Shown here: positions 1-11,971 of the stretch, one piece after another
Numbering within the stretch: the first letter of the stretch is position 1
Layout of the letters: every line of letters begins with the position of its first letter
Source: Floccularia luteovirens
Taxonomy: Eukaryota; Basidiomycota; Agaricomycetes; Agaricales; Squamanitaceae
Assembly: GCA_009739215.1 (NCBI GenBank)
Contig: VSJF01000003.1
Span: forward strand, 1,736,001-1,800,000
DNA length: 64,000 nt
Direction: 5' to 3'
The notes under the pieces: generated by a model
Told to the model about the DNA's origin: nothing
What the model saw: the letters and a program-made list of their open reading frames with translations, nothing else
The model's database searches: none
Position numbers and translations under genes: made by a program

Positions 1-1031
1 CTAATCGAATTTGTTTTACTTAAGGCGCTCACGTGATAGAGATCTCTTCCACAATTGCTGGCAAGGAGGGAAGTATGAAGGAGAGCACCAAAGATTTGGA
101 AGTGATGCTGGACTGAAAGCCACTGAGGCAGTGTTGTGCCAGTCGCCGACTATAGTCTAAAGGCGTCAGTCGACGACTAACCGACTATTTGATATCAGCG
201 GACAATTAATACATATAAATATTAAAAGGAAAATATTCCTAGCTTAGTCGACGACTAATATCATGTGACTTCTTGATAGGGCATGTCCTGCGTGCAGGTC
301 CTACAAGTTCATGCATGATCATTTTGAAAATTTGTAGCCAGATGCCTGGGCATTCTGTCTTGTAGACCACAGCATTTCGTTGAGTTAAATGCAGTACAGG
401 TAGTATCGGAGTACTTCCGGCGGCACACGAAAATGCAAGGAGTTGCAAAACCCTTGTCACGTACTGTTACAGTGCCGTTTCATCTCCGACAAGGCCGACA
501 AGTGGTGAACTTAGTTCGTTTCAGGCGGCGTTTGAAGCGCTGCCTGTCATAGTCGCAAACACTTTGTCCGCGTGATTTGTCATCTGAATTCCTTATTTGG
601 AAAGCTTCCGTTAAAACCGAGAGTCGGTAGTCAACGACTAGACTATGGACGACTTTAGTCTTTGTTCCGACTTAGTCGGCGACTGGCATTGGGGAGAAAA
701 AGACTAATAAATATAATGATACAGTCCGCTACTCTTGCAGAACTCCCTATCGATCTACACCACCCATGCCACCTCCATAAATCTATGGTCAATTTATGTT
801 ATTACCCTGACTATTTTCTATCAAGGTGAACTCTCTCAGCTTTTGCAGCTCCGGGATAATGGAATCCGATATCTCGCAGACGTGTGTCGTGGCGTCTACT
901 GTACATAAAGCTCATCATTATTATGATTTTTTAAATTTTATAATCCTTGTATTGATCGTTGGGGCTTGGCCCCATGCCGATCATCACATGCAATCACAAA
1001 TGATCAATCAATGTCATGACATAACCAATTC
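1..1031. other. Gene-free left edge containing a MITE-like element
   Basis: I see no convincing coding exon here. The stretch is dominated by dispersed GACTA/TAGTC words and the short inverted-repeat element at 137-688. The remainder (689-1031) is AT-rich and is probably downstream sequence of the Nudix gene, which ends at 1032 on the minus strand. Short open frames at 239-460 and 826-1035 lack recognisable domains or neighbouring exons. Confidence 0.6.
137..688. repeat. MITE-like element with 16-bp terminal inverted repeats
   Basis: TGCCAGTCGCCGACTA at 137-152 is matched by its exact reverse complement at 673-688, enclosing about 550 bp without coding capacity. Inside, near-palindromes of the TTAGTCGNCGACTAA type recur at about 168-181, 243-258 and 625-655. 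The three bases TTG lie on both outer sides (134-136 and 689-691) and could be a target duplication, though three bases can match by chance. The size, perfect ends and lack of a gene fit a non-autonomous DNA transposon. I do not recognise the family. Confidence 0.5.
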
Positions 1032-2110
1032 TTAGAAAAGTTTGCCTCCTGCAATACGCTGCGCCATCTCGTAGCCAGAAGCAAAATGAGATAAACGAGC
1101 ATCAATGACAAATCCCTGAGCGGTTGTGGTCATCATTGATATTGCATAAAATTCCGAGATATTCACCTGTTTATCATAATCTATATAGGTTATAGTCAGC
1201 AGCAAGGACATATGATTCAGAGGCTAATCAGCACACCTTTAAGCTCTTTGTTCAATTTAGATAGTTCGACAACTTTTGTGACAATAAACTCCCCGGATTC
1301 TAGCTTTGGTTTTGGTTTCTCGAGCTCGTCCTCTAGAAGGACACTTAGCACGACCAGCTTCATGTTTGCACTAGTCATCCCTATTGGTAAACTTCATCAA
1401 TTCAAAGATTACAGGTAGTGAGAGGTGTGGAAACCTGGATCTGAAACTATAATGGGTGATGATTCTATGATTTTATCGGCTTTATATCCTGTTTCCTCCT
1501 CCAGCTCTCGGATCGCAGTCTCCTCGGGGGTTTCACCTTCGTCGATAAGACCTTGGTATAAGACGTAAAATGTGACGAAACAAATCCTGTGCTGAATAAA
1601 TTGATTAGCATACCAGCGGGTAACTCTGTCAGTGGTCATTGAAGATTATAAGTAATTGGTGATTGTATTTTTTACATGGTATAACTTGCCGATAATAAAC
1701 TTGTCAATTGGAGGTCGGTACTGCTCAACTACAACGGTAGAAAGGGGGAATGAATTGTTCTTGGAACGCAATATAGCGAGAATAGCCACAGCTGCGCGGA
1801 TCTAGCTCGTGTGTGGTGCATTATGAGATTTCTGTAAAGGCTTACCATCAATTCCAGCCGAGCTTCGGGTCTTTCTTTCGGCACACTCCCATGCTCTCTA
1901 GAGAAAAGTTCTGAAACCGAGTATCACCAGATAAGTATGAATTTGCTGAACCTGTTTTCCCTCCGCATCAGAATAAGTGAGCTTCTTTAGTGTAATCCAC
2001 CTGTATCTACACTGAGAAATAAATAAGGAGATTTAAGATCGAACTTGCCTTGCTTGGTCTATGGGCAGATCTGTAATTTCAAGGACTTTGGGAGTTGCAG
2101 TCATTGTCAT
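1032..2110 (-). CDS. Nudix hydrolase, ADP-sugar pyrophosphatase type (NUDT5/YSA1-like)
   Basis: Predicted to hydrolyse ADP-ribose and related nucleotide sugars to AMP and sugar phosphate in the cytosol. The complete Nudix box is visible at about 1500-1565 (G-x5-E-x7-R-E-L-x-E-E-T-G, read as [20 protein letters not shown]), preceded by the E-L-P-A segment usual in NUDT5 relatives. Upstream exons carry VVVEQYRPP, the substrate-side strand of this subfamily. The start at 2110 ([16 protein letters not shown]) opens a first exon that joins in frame to RWITLKKL. The last exon ends with [13 protein letters not shown] and TAA at 1032. At least five exons are needed. The first intron (2001-2048) begins with GC rather than GT. 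Family assignment is firm, substrate preference is inferred. Confidence 0.85.
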
Positions 2111-2255
2111 TCTTGTGTGTGTGTATCTTGGTGGAAGGAATTGCTGAAGTATACGAAATTTGTGTGTCCGTGTGAGAAACATAGTTTATGATATCATTTC
2201 ATTAGGTTTTTGTATCTACTTTTACAACATACGCATACAACTCTGTCATTCAAGC

Positions 2256-3291
2256 TCACGATGACGCAGCCACTTTCGCCTTCTTGACCAACCTAATCCC
2301 TAACGAGTTTTTTCCATCCATGTTCTTCTTCTTTGTAGCTTGAAACATTGTCGGTTTTGAATTAATCAAGGCCTTGGTTTGTTCAGGTAGGAGACTATGT
2401 ACGTCAGGCTCCACATCGTTGGCCTTCCGCTTTACAGTCACGACTGCCTCTGCCGGTCCAGAAGGTTCTTCCACCACTGACTCCTGTGTCTGGGACGATG
2501 ATGCCGGAAGTGGCACTGACACTTTCGAAAACACTTCTCTAACCAGCTTCTCGTCCTCTTCTTCCAATCTCTTTCTCTCAGCGTCTTCTTCATTCTCCAC
2601 CTCTTCCATAGCTATTCGAGCTAGAAGATCATCTGTCTGCCCAACCCTCTCATTCCTCGCATTCCGTGCCCTTATGTCCTGTAGAGCATCTAGAATGTCC
2701 ATCTCCCTCTTCGAGTCTACTGTCCTATTCTCCAGCACTTTCATTGGATTATTCTCTTCCTCTTCTAATTTAGCTAGACGATCTTCTTCTTCCACTGCCT
2801 GTTCCTCTCTCCAAGGCTCGAAATTTCGAGATGCGCCATGCTCGGCAGCGTAATCCGTGTTCTTTGGATCTGTTTTAAATGTGATTTCTGCGGAACATAG
2901 TGTACTAGTTCTTCATGAGTCCCCATATAATGTATTGAGCTAGTGAACTTACCACTTGATATAAAACCTGAAAATTTTGATTCCATAATAGTCTTCTCCT
3001 TCCACTGTTTCTTTACGAGCATTGAACTTCTTTCCCTTATATATATACTCTCCACAGGTGTTACATCGCCTGAAAGAAGTCAGTCTCTGTTTATTTAGTA
3101 ACGTGAAGGGTCTCACATAGAAAATGGTGCCATTAAACGGACGACCTGCTGAGAATTCTTGGGTTGCTTCCTTCGAGGAATGAGATCCGGATCGAAGTCC
3201 GGGGGGAAGTACTTGTTGAGCACTAGGAATAGTATATGAATAAGGTTGTAGATGAAGTATGAGTTTTTGCTTTACCTTTTCGTTCAGACAT
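2256..3291 (-). CDS. YJU2: Pre-mRNA splicing factor YJU2/CCDC94 (Cwf16 family)
   Basis: YJU2 joins the spliceosome through the Prp19-associated machinery and promotes the first transesterification step in the nucleus. The N-terminus starts [17 protein letters not shown] and leads into the hallmark [20 protein letters not shown] block. The second zinc pair, CTLC, is reached across an intron at about 2905-2955 and is followed by [20 protein letters not shown], the family signature. The C-terminal half is an acidic and lysine-rich coiled coil ([20 protein letters not shown]) ending in a basic tail. The start at 3291 is the only ATG giving the conserved N-terminus. It points away from DHX35, and a Harbinger transposon now begins 152 bp upstream of its ATG. 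Confidence 0.93.
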
Positions 3292-3443
3292 GGTGAATCA
3301 AAGAAGGGAGTGAGTAGATAGATTTTGCTGTTCAACGCAAATGCTAAACAGTCATTCACTGAGTTTGCTTGCATATGTTTGCATCTATGTACAACAGATG
3401 GTGTAATCCTGTATTTCAAACATAGATTTCAGGTTCTCATTTA
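3292..3443. promoter_or_regulatory. Remnant of the YJU2-DHX35 divergent promoter, YJU2 side
   Basis: This 152-bp piece lies between the YJU2 start codon and the transposon. Only 15 bp of the original spacer remain on the other side (8077-8091, just before the DHX35 ATG). Without the insertion the two start codons would be about 167 bp apart, implying a shared bidirectional promoter. No TATA or CCAAT box is convincing. Confidence 0.6.
3441..3443. repeat. Target site duplication TTA, left copy
   Basis: TTA directly precedes the transposon end GGCCTTG and is matched by TTA at 8074-8076 after the other end. This is the duplication size and sequence expected for PIF/Harbinger transposition. Confidence 0.93.
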
Positions 3444-3622
3444 GGCCTTGTTCGGCAACACAAAACTTTCACTTTCTCACGTATTTTCACTTTCTCATAC
3501 GCCAAAAAATGGACTGGTAACTTTCTGATAACTTTCTGATAACTAACTGTAATCTTTGATAACTTCAAGATAACTTCAAGGTGATTTTCAGATAATTTTC
3601 AGATAATCTATTGGGTAACCCC
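3444..3622 (+). repeat. Left terminal inverted repeat, 179 bp
   Basis: It aligns base for base with the reverse complement of 7895-8073, apart from one position near the inner end (CTATTGGG here, CTATCGGG in the other copy). Homology stops sharply after the C run at 3622. It contains short direct sub-repeats: TTTCACTTTCTCA twice, AACTTTCTGAT twice, GATAACTTCAA twice and TTTTCAGATAA twice. These could be clustered transposase-binding sites. Confidence 0.95.
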
Positions 3623-3672
3623 AGAGCTGATCTTACTGATTCAACCTAGATAGACTTTGCACTCCCCACATA

Positions 3673-5184
3673 ATGACTCGAAGACTGGCCAAACAAAGAC
3701 ATGTTCACAGCAAATATGCTTGGTGTCTAAGCTGTCACAGCATGACCACACGCAGTGCAAGTATGTCTTCATCGAATCGTACAAATTGGACACCTGAACA
3801 AGAGCTTGTTCTTGTCCATGGGCTCTATGAACATTGGCATGAAGCAGAGTCAGAAGGCGGGTTTAAGACATCAGTGTGGACTGCTGTTCTGGGGGAATTA
3901 ACTGCACACTTTCCAGACTGTGGAAAAACCGTCTCCAAGTGTAAAACTAAGTGGGGGAGGGTGAGTACCATTCAAAATCCGAGTTGTATAATGCTAACTC
4001 CTTCTCTTCACTTTAGTTAAAGGACCTGTATACTTCAACTCTACTTCCGCTTGCATCTCAATCAGGATTTTCATGGGATCCAGAGTCTAGCACAAACTTA
4101 ACAATGACTGAATCAGAAGGTGTTTGGATTGACTACATTGCAGTGTGCCCAACTATCATAACCTAGTCACTTGTGTGTGTCATGACTCATCATATTGTAG
4201 AAAAATCCTAGAGCAATCCCCTGGAAAGATAAGAGCTGGCCTCTCTATGACATAGTCCAAGAGCTATGTGGTAGTAGTGCTAGGGGGACCCAGGCATTCC
4301 ATCCATCACAGTGCAATCCTTCTACTGCTCCTTCCCCTTCTCCCCCTGCCAATATTGAATCAGCCAGTCCTCACACTTCCTATGACCCAGACATCGTTAC
4401 GCAATCCATCTCAGCCATCCTTTCCCGAGAAACATCATTAGCCCCTTTGGATCCCATATCTTCGGAATTTGACAATGAGATTGCAACAATCCCACCAACA
4501 TCACCCCCTCCATCTGTTGTGGCAGGTGGGAAGCGGAAGTTCTCAGCAATGGAAAGCAGCCCTCCTAATCTATAAACACCAACAAGTTCAACTACTATCC
4601 GAAGAATATCATCAGCCAGTATATCGAGCCACTCTGCTACATCTAGTAAACGTGGCCAAACTACTAATGCCATTGCAATTACAAGCCTTAGTCATGGCTT
4701 AACTCAATTACACATCATTATCGAAGCCAATGGGAACTGTAGCCAAGTTCGATATGAACAATGTGAGTTGAGACGGGAAGCAATGCAGAGGGCACATGCA
4801 GAGATGCAAGCACAAGCACAGGCACAAGCACAGGCACAGGCACAAGCACAGGCAGTGGCAATTGCATAGGCAATTGCACAGGTACAAGTGCAGGTACAAA
4901 TGCAGATATAAATGCAAGCAGATCAATATGTAAGTGCGCCTGATCCTGACCTCACAATGGCAGCCACTGCTTCTGAACGTGCTCAAGAGCTTGAAGTGGA
5001 CCTTCCTGTTGACGAACTTGTGATGTTATTAGAGCTGTTTTCGAAGGATAAAGCTAGTACCAATATGTATCTCAGTCTCAAGAGTGACACTGTGGGAAGG
5101 CCGCACAGCCTCACCTCGGAAATCACCATTTCTCACTATTGGTTGCCACCCACAACTTTAGCGATCCAATTAGTGAGCGACTGA
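3673..5184 (+). pseudogene. Harbinger Myb/SANT-like DNA-binding protein, broken by stops
   Basis: In Harbinger elements this second protein binds DNA and helps bring the transposase to the ends. Exon 1 encodes the Myb/SANT-like helices (NRTNWTPEQELVLVHGLYEH ... WTAVLGELTAHF ... KCKTKWGR). An intron ending near 4017 leads to LKDLYTSTLLPLASQSGFSW, and a second intron ending about 4200 leads to NPRAIPWKDKSWPLYDIVQE. Reading continues in one frame to 5184, but TAA at 4573-4575, TAG at 4867-4869 and TAA at 4909-4911 interrupt it. Recognisable protein sequence continues after each stop (for example ELVMLLELFSKDKASTNMYL), so these are lesions rather than the true end. A Gln-Ala repeat occupies about 4800-4905. 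Confidence 0.85.
4800..4906 (+). repeat. CAR-GCA (Gln-Ala) microsatellite-like tract
   Basis: Alternating CAA/CAG and GCA codons make a glutamine-alanine tract inside the Myb-like gene. Two neighbouring units read GCAATTGCATAG and GCAATTGCACAG. The only difference is the C-to-T change that creates the stop at 4867, so the tract itself shows the unmutated form. Confidence 0.8.
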
Positions 5185-6414
5185 TAAGCCTACCACATAT
5201 TCTCCTGATTCCATGTTATATTAACACCAATCCAGAAGCTACAGAAACCTCGGACATGTCTATTTGAATATACTATGCAATTCCCCTTACTTCCTTCTTT
5301 TACCCCTCTAGCTCAGCGACTGATCGATCCCCATGCACATCCTCTCTTAATCTCCGTACCCCGTGACATCACGTGCGACTTCTCCTGACCAACTCTCCAC
5401 TTAATGGCCACCGAGATAACCAGACCGTGGGATCGCCCTTCCTATCTTGACGATCGTGCTATCTGATCACTCAGCACCCTTGTCCACCCTTGTGCCATCT
5501 GGTTATCTCACGTGCGACTCCAAAAATAGCGAGGTACACCCCAGACTTCCGTGATCATATGTAACGCGAGCATTGCGCGCTTGCTCGCTGGCCTGTTGAC
5601 TATACCGAACTCTTCATAACTACTTCATTTTCTCCCCTACCCTTTTGCTTATTAAAGATCGGATTCTTCCACATCCTTTGAACTATTTCTCCATTTATCT
5701 CGTTTTTCACACCATCTTACAAACAGTAAAATTAAAAATACTTTGCTAGCTACTCACAAATGTTCTCTCTCTGTAGGAAGAACAAAAACTTGTATAGTAG
5801 TTAGATAAAAGTTTAGTTTTTTCCCTTTCCTCTCTCCTCAGAGAATATTCAGAAGCAGAGAAAACCAGCTCACCCTAAGTTTCTTCACTCTCCCGACTGA
5901 TTTCACTACTTCTGCCTACTATAAGTCATCTAACTTGTCAAATATCGTCCTTTGCACTCTTCTGTTGGCATATTTGGACTCTTTAGTGTAAAAAACTCAC
6001 TCATCCAAGTGAGGACCTCGCTGTCGCTTCGTTCTCCCTTGCTTCGCTTGGACGTCTCTTGCATTTGCTTATTCTCTCGACCTTGTCCTGTGTTTGCTCT
6101 CTTTATCCGCTCTCGACGTTGCATTTATCTGTAACCTCATACAACCTCCTTCTTACCAATCTCTAGAAGACATTTTAGATACACAGACGGACGCGCTGTG
6201 TCCCATAGGTTTCTGAACCTACTCGCACTTAACCTCTCTTCAACGCTCTTCACAAGGAATGGGTTAGATTGAAAATTGAAGAGATCAGATACAATCTACA
6301 TTGATTCTTTGTCACCATTGTATGCCTACCTCATTACTGCTATAGTTCATGAATGTGTATAATAAATTTAACTTGTATTTTTTTAATGAGTGTGAAAATG
6401 GTAAGAACTGCTTA
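5185..6414. other. Non-coding spacer between the two transposon genes
   Basis: About 1.2 kb separates the converging Myb-like and transposase genes. It is pyrimidine-rich on the plus strand between about 5600 and 6130. The word CACGTGCGAC occurs twice (near 5370 and 5510). I find no domain-bearing frame. The overlapping frames at 5930-6134 on both strands have no recognisable content. Confidence 0.6.
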
Positions 6415-7799
6415 TTATGTATCAATCATATTTCTGGAATGACAAATGTGCTGATAATCATCCCACATGGCCTGAGCAATCTGGTCACGGCATATAGCTG
6501 CCCTTGTGCACTGAGTCTGTTCCACATATCCACTGGCCAAGTCACTAACACCTTCCATATTTGTCTCATGAAAATCCGGCAATATGTCCAAAACATCTTC
6601 AGATTCTTCCATGTCTTTGAAGTCATCAATTTCACCTGGGTCATGCTGACAGATAAAGTTGTGAAGGGCGCAGAGTGCTGGGGGGATTCGGACTTGAGTG
6701 TCTATGTGATATTCAGGTGCGAGAAGCAATATACGAAATCAGTGCTTCAAAATACCAAAAATGCACTCAACAACATTCCGAGCTGACGCATGACGTAGAT
6801 TGTACAATTCTTCTTTATTTCTTGGTCTTGATAGAAATATATAATGTCAGTAATCAATCTGGATGATATTTTAACTCACAGAGTAGCTGCCCTTCCCCAT
6901 TCTGCAAGGTGGTAACGGATGCCATGGTAAGGCACAAGGAGCGAATCGCAGGAAGGAAACCCTGCATCTGCAAGGTAATATTTTGATCTTGGAATTCGAA
7001 AGTCAGACATATGTGCACTGTGGTAGATTAGTGAGTCAGATGCTGACCCCTCCCATCCACTCAGAACGTATGTGAAACACAAATCAAATGAACATGCTAC
7101 CAGAACATTTTGGCTCAAGCAGCCCTTATGGTTCCGTGATTGTGCCTGCTCAGCTTTGGGTATTGAGCAATGGATGTGTGTTCCATCAATTGCACCAAGT
7201 GCGTCATTAAAAAAAGGGGAGAATTTTGGATTCAGCTCGATTTCAGGTGGGATTGGATCGTTTTCAGAAGGCAGGGTGACATAAGTTGTATAGAAGGGTG
7301 GGGATGAGAGAGCCCAGACCATCTTCTTGAAATACCTAAAGAACGATTGTCAGTTAAGGCAGAAAAGAAATAATAAAGCCACTTACTTAGAAATTGTCTC
7401 ATTCGAGCGCTGAAATCGCTCCCCAACATGTCATATAGTGAGACCAGTTACACATGTATATAGAAATATGGCAAGTTGCTCTTCGAGCATGACATGGCGT
7501 GAGTCTTTATACCCCAATGCTCGAAGTACATCTAAAAGTTTTTGAAACACCCCAAGGCTGACACCAAGTTCACATCGGATGCGCTTCGGGTGGCCTGAGA
7601 GTAGTTCTAAAACCCATGCATAGCCAGACAGAGCAGAGGTATGATAATCTCGCCTGCAGTATTGACCAGATATGATAGTGATAACAGAGTGAATGAGGAG
7701 ACTGATATAAGCCAGTACATATGTATCTTGGTGCTCATCTTCACTGCTCGATGTTGAGTCTGCATCACTGAGGAGTGCCATGTTGATATCGGGTTCCAT
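6415..7799 (-). pseudogene. PIF/Harbinger DDE transposase (DDE_Tnp_4), two nonsense codons
   Basis: This is the element's endonuclease-transposase. Exon 1 (from the ATG at 7799) carries the N-terminal region with SGYAWVLELLSGHPKRIRCE and LGYKDSRHVMLEEQLAIFLY. Exon 2 has the first catalytic Asp (GAIDGTH), GWEGSASDSLIYH and the second Asp (YYLADAGFPS). Exon 3 has NLRHASARNVVECIFG with the catalytic Glu, then the C-terminal PPALCALHNFI block. Two introns of about 50 bp are needed (around 7337-7388 and 6830-6880). TGA at 7431-7433 falls where the family has Arg in the I-R-H-V-G motif, and TGA at 6739-6741 falls where it has K-H-R-F. Both fit CGA-to-TGA changes. All three catalytic acids are present but the protein is truncated after about 122 residues. 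Confidence 0.92.
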
Positions 7800-7894
7800 G
7801 ATTGCAGCAGATAGCTGTACTGCAAAGGGATCCAGACCTTGGTGGAGAAGTTGACTCGAAGAGATTGCTGTACACGTGTGATTAGTCAGTTTCC

Positions 7895-8073
7895 GGGGTT
7901 ACCCGATAGATTATCTGAAAATTATCTGAAAATCACCTTGAAGTTATCTTGAAGTTATCAAAGATTACAGTTAGTTATCAGAAAGTTATCAGAAAGTTAC
8001 CAGTCCATTTTTTGGCGTATGAGAAAGTGAAAATACGTGAGAAAGTGAAAGTTTTGTGTTGCCGAACAAGGCC
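7895..8073 (-). repeat. Right terminal inverted repeat, 179 bp
   Basis: Reverse complement of 3444-3622 with one difference. It ends in GGCC at 8073, followed by the TTA duplication. Its outer end lies 18 nt from the DHX35 start codon, so any transcript of DHX35 starting upstream must begin within or cross this repeat. Confidence 0.95.
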
Positions 8074-8076
8074 TTA
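8074..8076. repeat. Target site duplication TTA, right copy
   Basis: TTA immediately follows the right transposon end and pairs with the copy at 3441-3443. Confidence 0.93.
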
Positions 8077-8091
8077 GTTTCTACCATAATC

Positions 8092-10977
<2,886 letters not shown>

Positions 10978-11088
10978 TATTGTGTAGATACAGTCTGTAT
11001 TCTTGCAAAGTTGTAAATAGACCCTGAGTTTCTTTTCAAGTCAAAAAGCCGCGTGGGATTATTAACTTGACCTCCATCCGCCGACTCA

Positions 11089-11780
11089 ATGGGTGCAAAC
11101 CAGTCAAGGTCAGAAACAGACGAAAAAGTCTTTCCAAACGAAACCCCAATTTCTGTACGAACCTCTATACAGCCATCTTTTAAATTCCAATCCTGATATG
11201 CCATGGGTAGTTCTCCCCAGATGTTGTGAATCAACTTTCCGACCGGCTGGAATCTCCGGAAACTAGTCCAGGCCAACAATCTGTCTTGGATGCCCACATC
11301 CGCGCACGCATTCACGGTGAACTAGAGCACCTAAGGAAGGAGGAGGAGGTAGTCCGACAAGCAATTGAGAATGCCCTGGAAAAAGAGAACCTTGACAGGG
11401 AACGGAGCATGACGTCGGCGGAAGGTGATGAGGGTGGTATTGGGGAGGTGAGGAGTAGTGCGGTGCTTCTGGGCGACCTGGAGGAAGTAAGGAATAAAAT
11501 TGACAAGTACAAAACGCGGAAGGACCTCAGCGAGTATCCGGAAATCAAGGAGAGCGGGCAAGCTGTCATCGAGTGCTACAAGTATGTTTTGCTTTCGTCT
11601 TATAATAAGTCATAAAACTAACTCTTTTATAGAAAAAACACTACTACGCCATTAGACTGCTGGCGTGAAGTAGACAAGTTCAAGGCATCCGTAGGGCAGC
11701 TAGAACAAGTAAGATCCTTATTATCTTCATGCCAACTATTCATTCTCATGTCCATCCAGCAATATTTCAAGACAGTTTAG
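11089..11780 (+). CDS. MIC19: MICOS complex subunit MIC19 (CHCHD3/AIM13 family)
   Basis: A peripheral inner-membrane protein of the MICOS complex, which keeps mitochondrial crista junctions together. Four exons: 11089-11154, 11211-11581, 11633-11708 and 11760-11780, giving 177 residues. The N-terminus MGANQS has the glycine-2/serine-6 pattern for N-myristoylation, as known for animal CHCHD3. VFPNETPISFSPDVVNQLSD follows and matches the family. A charged coiled coil (about residues 60-130: HGELEHLRKEEEVVRQAIEN) precedes a short cysteine segment, CYKKNTTTPLDCWREVDKF. Only one C-x10-C pair is present, as in fungal members, rather than the twin CX9C of animals. It follows DHX35 by about 110 bp on the same strand. 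Confidence 0.85.
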
Positions 11781-11971
11781 CATTCCTTTCCGAAATCCAT
11801 AGACTATCACGCTTCTTACGATGTTATCTAATTTTTATTTGCATCTTGCTTCCAGCATATATATTGGGGAAGCATCAAAGCGTTGATCATGTTTGAACAC
11901 AAAAAGTAATAAAAAAACAATTGTCATAGTCCGTCGTAAGAAAGAGTAAGAAAGAACTGAAGTCCGTAATA

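Larger units (their letters stand above)
3444..8073. mobile_element. Complete PIF/Harbinger DNA transposon (4,630 bp)
   Basis: The ends are 179-bp terminal inverted repeats beginning GGCCTTGTTCGGCAACAC, flanked by TTA on both sides (3441-3443 and 8074-8076). A 3-bp TTA/TAA target duplication is the mark of PIF/Harbinger elements. It encodes the two expected proteins in converging orientation: a Myb/SANT-like DNA-binding protein on plus and a DDE_Tnp_4 transposase on minus. The inverted repeats differ at a single base by my alignment, so the insertion is young. Both genes nevertheless carry in-frame stops, so this copy cannot encode full-length proteins, although its ends look usable if active proteins are supplied from elsewhere. 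Confidence 0.96.

Noticed and set aside
5930..6134. Overlapping 60-64 residue frames on both strands inside the transposon
   Set aside because: Low-complexity CT-rich sequence, no domain, and not expected for a Harbinger element.
6349..6866. Plus-strand frames of 145 and 63 residues
   Set aside because: Antisense to exon 3 of the transposase, whose catalytic motif and family sequence are clear on minus.
3444..8073. LTR retrotransposon hypothesis for the long terminal repeats
   Set aside because: The repeats are inverted rather than direct, the target duplication is TTA, and the genes are DDE_Tnp_4 and Myb-like, with no gag or reverse transcriptase.
8056..8091. Upstream in-frame extension of DHX35 into the transposon end
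   Set aside because: It would start at GTG within the inverted repeat. The ATG at 8092 gives the conserved DHX35 N-terminus directly.
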